DNA of 5,615 nt from NCBI GenBank assembly GCA_016793565.1, contig JAEUMA010000711.1, positions 1 to 5,615 on the forward strand. The letters run 5' to 3'. A program made the position numbers and the translations under genes. The notes under the pieces were generated by a model. It saw only the letters and a program-made list of their open reading frames with translations. It ran no database searches and was not told the DNA's origin. Below, in pieces: positions 5,295-5,615 of this stretch (its first letter is position 1; the number at the start of each line of letters is the position of its first letter). Source of the stretch: Rhizobiaceae bacterium (GTDB lineage Bacteria; Pseudomonadota; Alphaproteobacteria; Rhizobiales; Rhizobiaceae).

Positions 5295-5615
5295 ATGTAC
5301 CAGGCCATCGTCTTCCTTCCCCTTCTGGGCTTCCTCATCGTCGGCCTGTTCGGCAACTCGCTGGGCGCCAAGGCTTCCGAATACATTACCTCTGGCTTCA
5401 TGGTGATCGCCGCCGCGCTGTCGTGGGTCGCCTTCTTCAGCGTGGCCTTTGGCGACGGCGAGGTGTTTACGGTGCCAGTGCTGCGCTGGATTCAATCCGG
5501 CGGGCTGGACGCTGCCTGGGCCTTCCGCATCGACACGCTGACGGTGGTGATGCTGGTCGTCGTCAACACCGTGTCGTCGCTCGTGCACATCTACTCGATC
5601 GGCTACATGCACCAC
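5295..5615 (+). CDS. nuoL: NADH-quinone oxidoreductase subunit L (ND5), N-terminal part
   Basis: The frame opens at ATG 5295 and stays open for 107 codons to the window edge, with no stop. It encodes the start of the distal antiporter-like proton-pumping subunit, which is usually over 600 residues, so only about a sixth is seen. The opening MYQAIVFLPLLGFLIVGLFG is a typical first helix of NuoL. The segment AWAFRIDTLTVVMLVVVNTV followed by SSLVHIYSIGYMHH is the conserved region at the start of the proton-antiporter domain. The purine run AGGGG (5289-5293) overlaps the nuoK stop and lies only one base before the ATG, tighter than normal, so this start may rely on coupling to nuoK. No better in-frame start exists: the next ATG (5400) would remove the first helix. 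Confidence 0.95.
   Translation, partial: MYQAIVFLPLLGFLIVGLFGNSLGAKASEYITSGFMVIAAALSWVAFFSVAFGDGEVFTVPVLRWIQSGGLDAAWAFRIDTLTVVMLVVVNTVSSLVHIYSIGYMHH

Noticed and set aside
4947..5615. Minus-strand open frame opposite nuoK and nuoL
   Set aside because: The + strand encodes clear NuoK and NuoL proteins; the reverse reading has no family features.

Overview
The window lies inside a proton-pumping NADH:quinone oxidoreductase (respiratory complex I, nuo) operon, read entirely on the + strand. The DNA is GC-rich with strongly GC-biased third codon positions. NuoG is short and mitochondrial-like, and NuoI and NuoL have an alphaproteobacterial look. The first fragment resembles the helix-hairpin-helix tail attached to NuoE and some other proteins in Hyphomicrobiales (Rhizobiales). 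Together these suggest an alphaproteobacterium of that order, perhaps a Mesorhizobium-like Phyllobacteriaceae; the genus is a guess.

Layout, left to right: the last 29 codons of an upstream gene with a helix-hairpin-helix-type tail (2-91); a 107-residue pentapeptide-repeat protein (88-411); nuoG (411-2492); nuoH (2500-3543); a 63-residue protein with two predicted membrane helices (3543-3734); nuoI (3739-4230); a 127-base spacer with two good hairpins and no convincing gene (4231-4357); nuoJ (4358-4978); nuoK (4981-5289); and the first 107 codons of nuoL (5295-5615, open at the edge). Apart from the nuoI-nuoJ spacer, junctions overlap by 1-4 bases or are 2-7 bases apart, so the set is almost certainly one polycistronic, translationally coupled unit. 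No promoter or factor-independent terminator is visible, and the operon runs off both edges.

The core genes fit together as follows. NuoG (clusters N1b, N4, N5) and NuoI (N6a, N6b) carry electrons from the NADH-oxidising module toward quinone. NuoH forms the quinone chamber and the entry to the membrane arm. NuoJ and NuoK carry the central proton-path elements, and NuoL begins the distal antiporter-like subunit.

The parts that are not core complex I are the main interest: the pentapeptide-repeat gene directly before nuoG, the helix-hairpin-helix-type tail before it, the tiny membrane protein between nuoH and nuoI, and the structured nuoI-nuoJ spacer. No mobile element, CRISPR array, tRNA or rRNA was seen.
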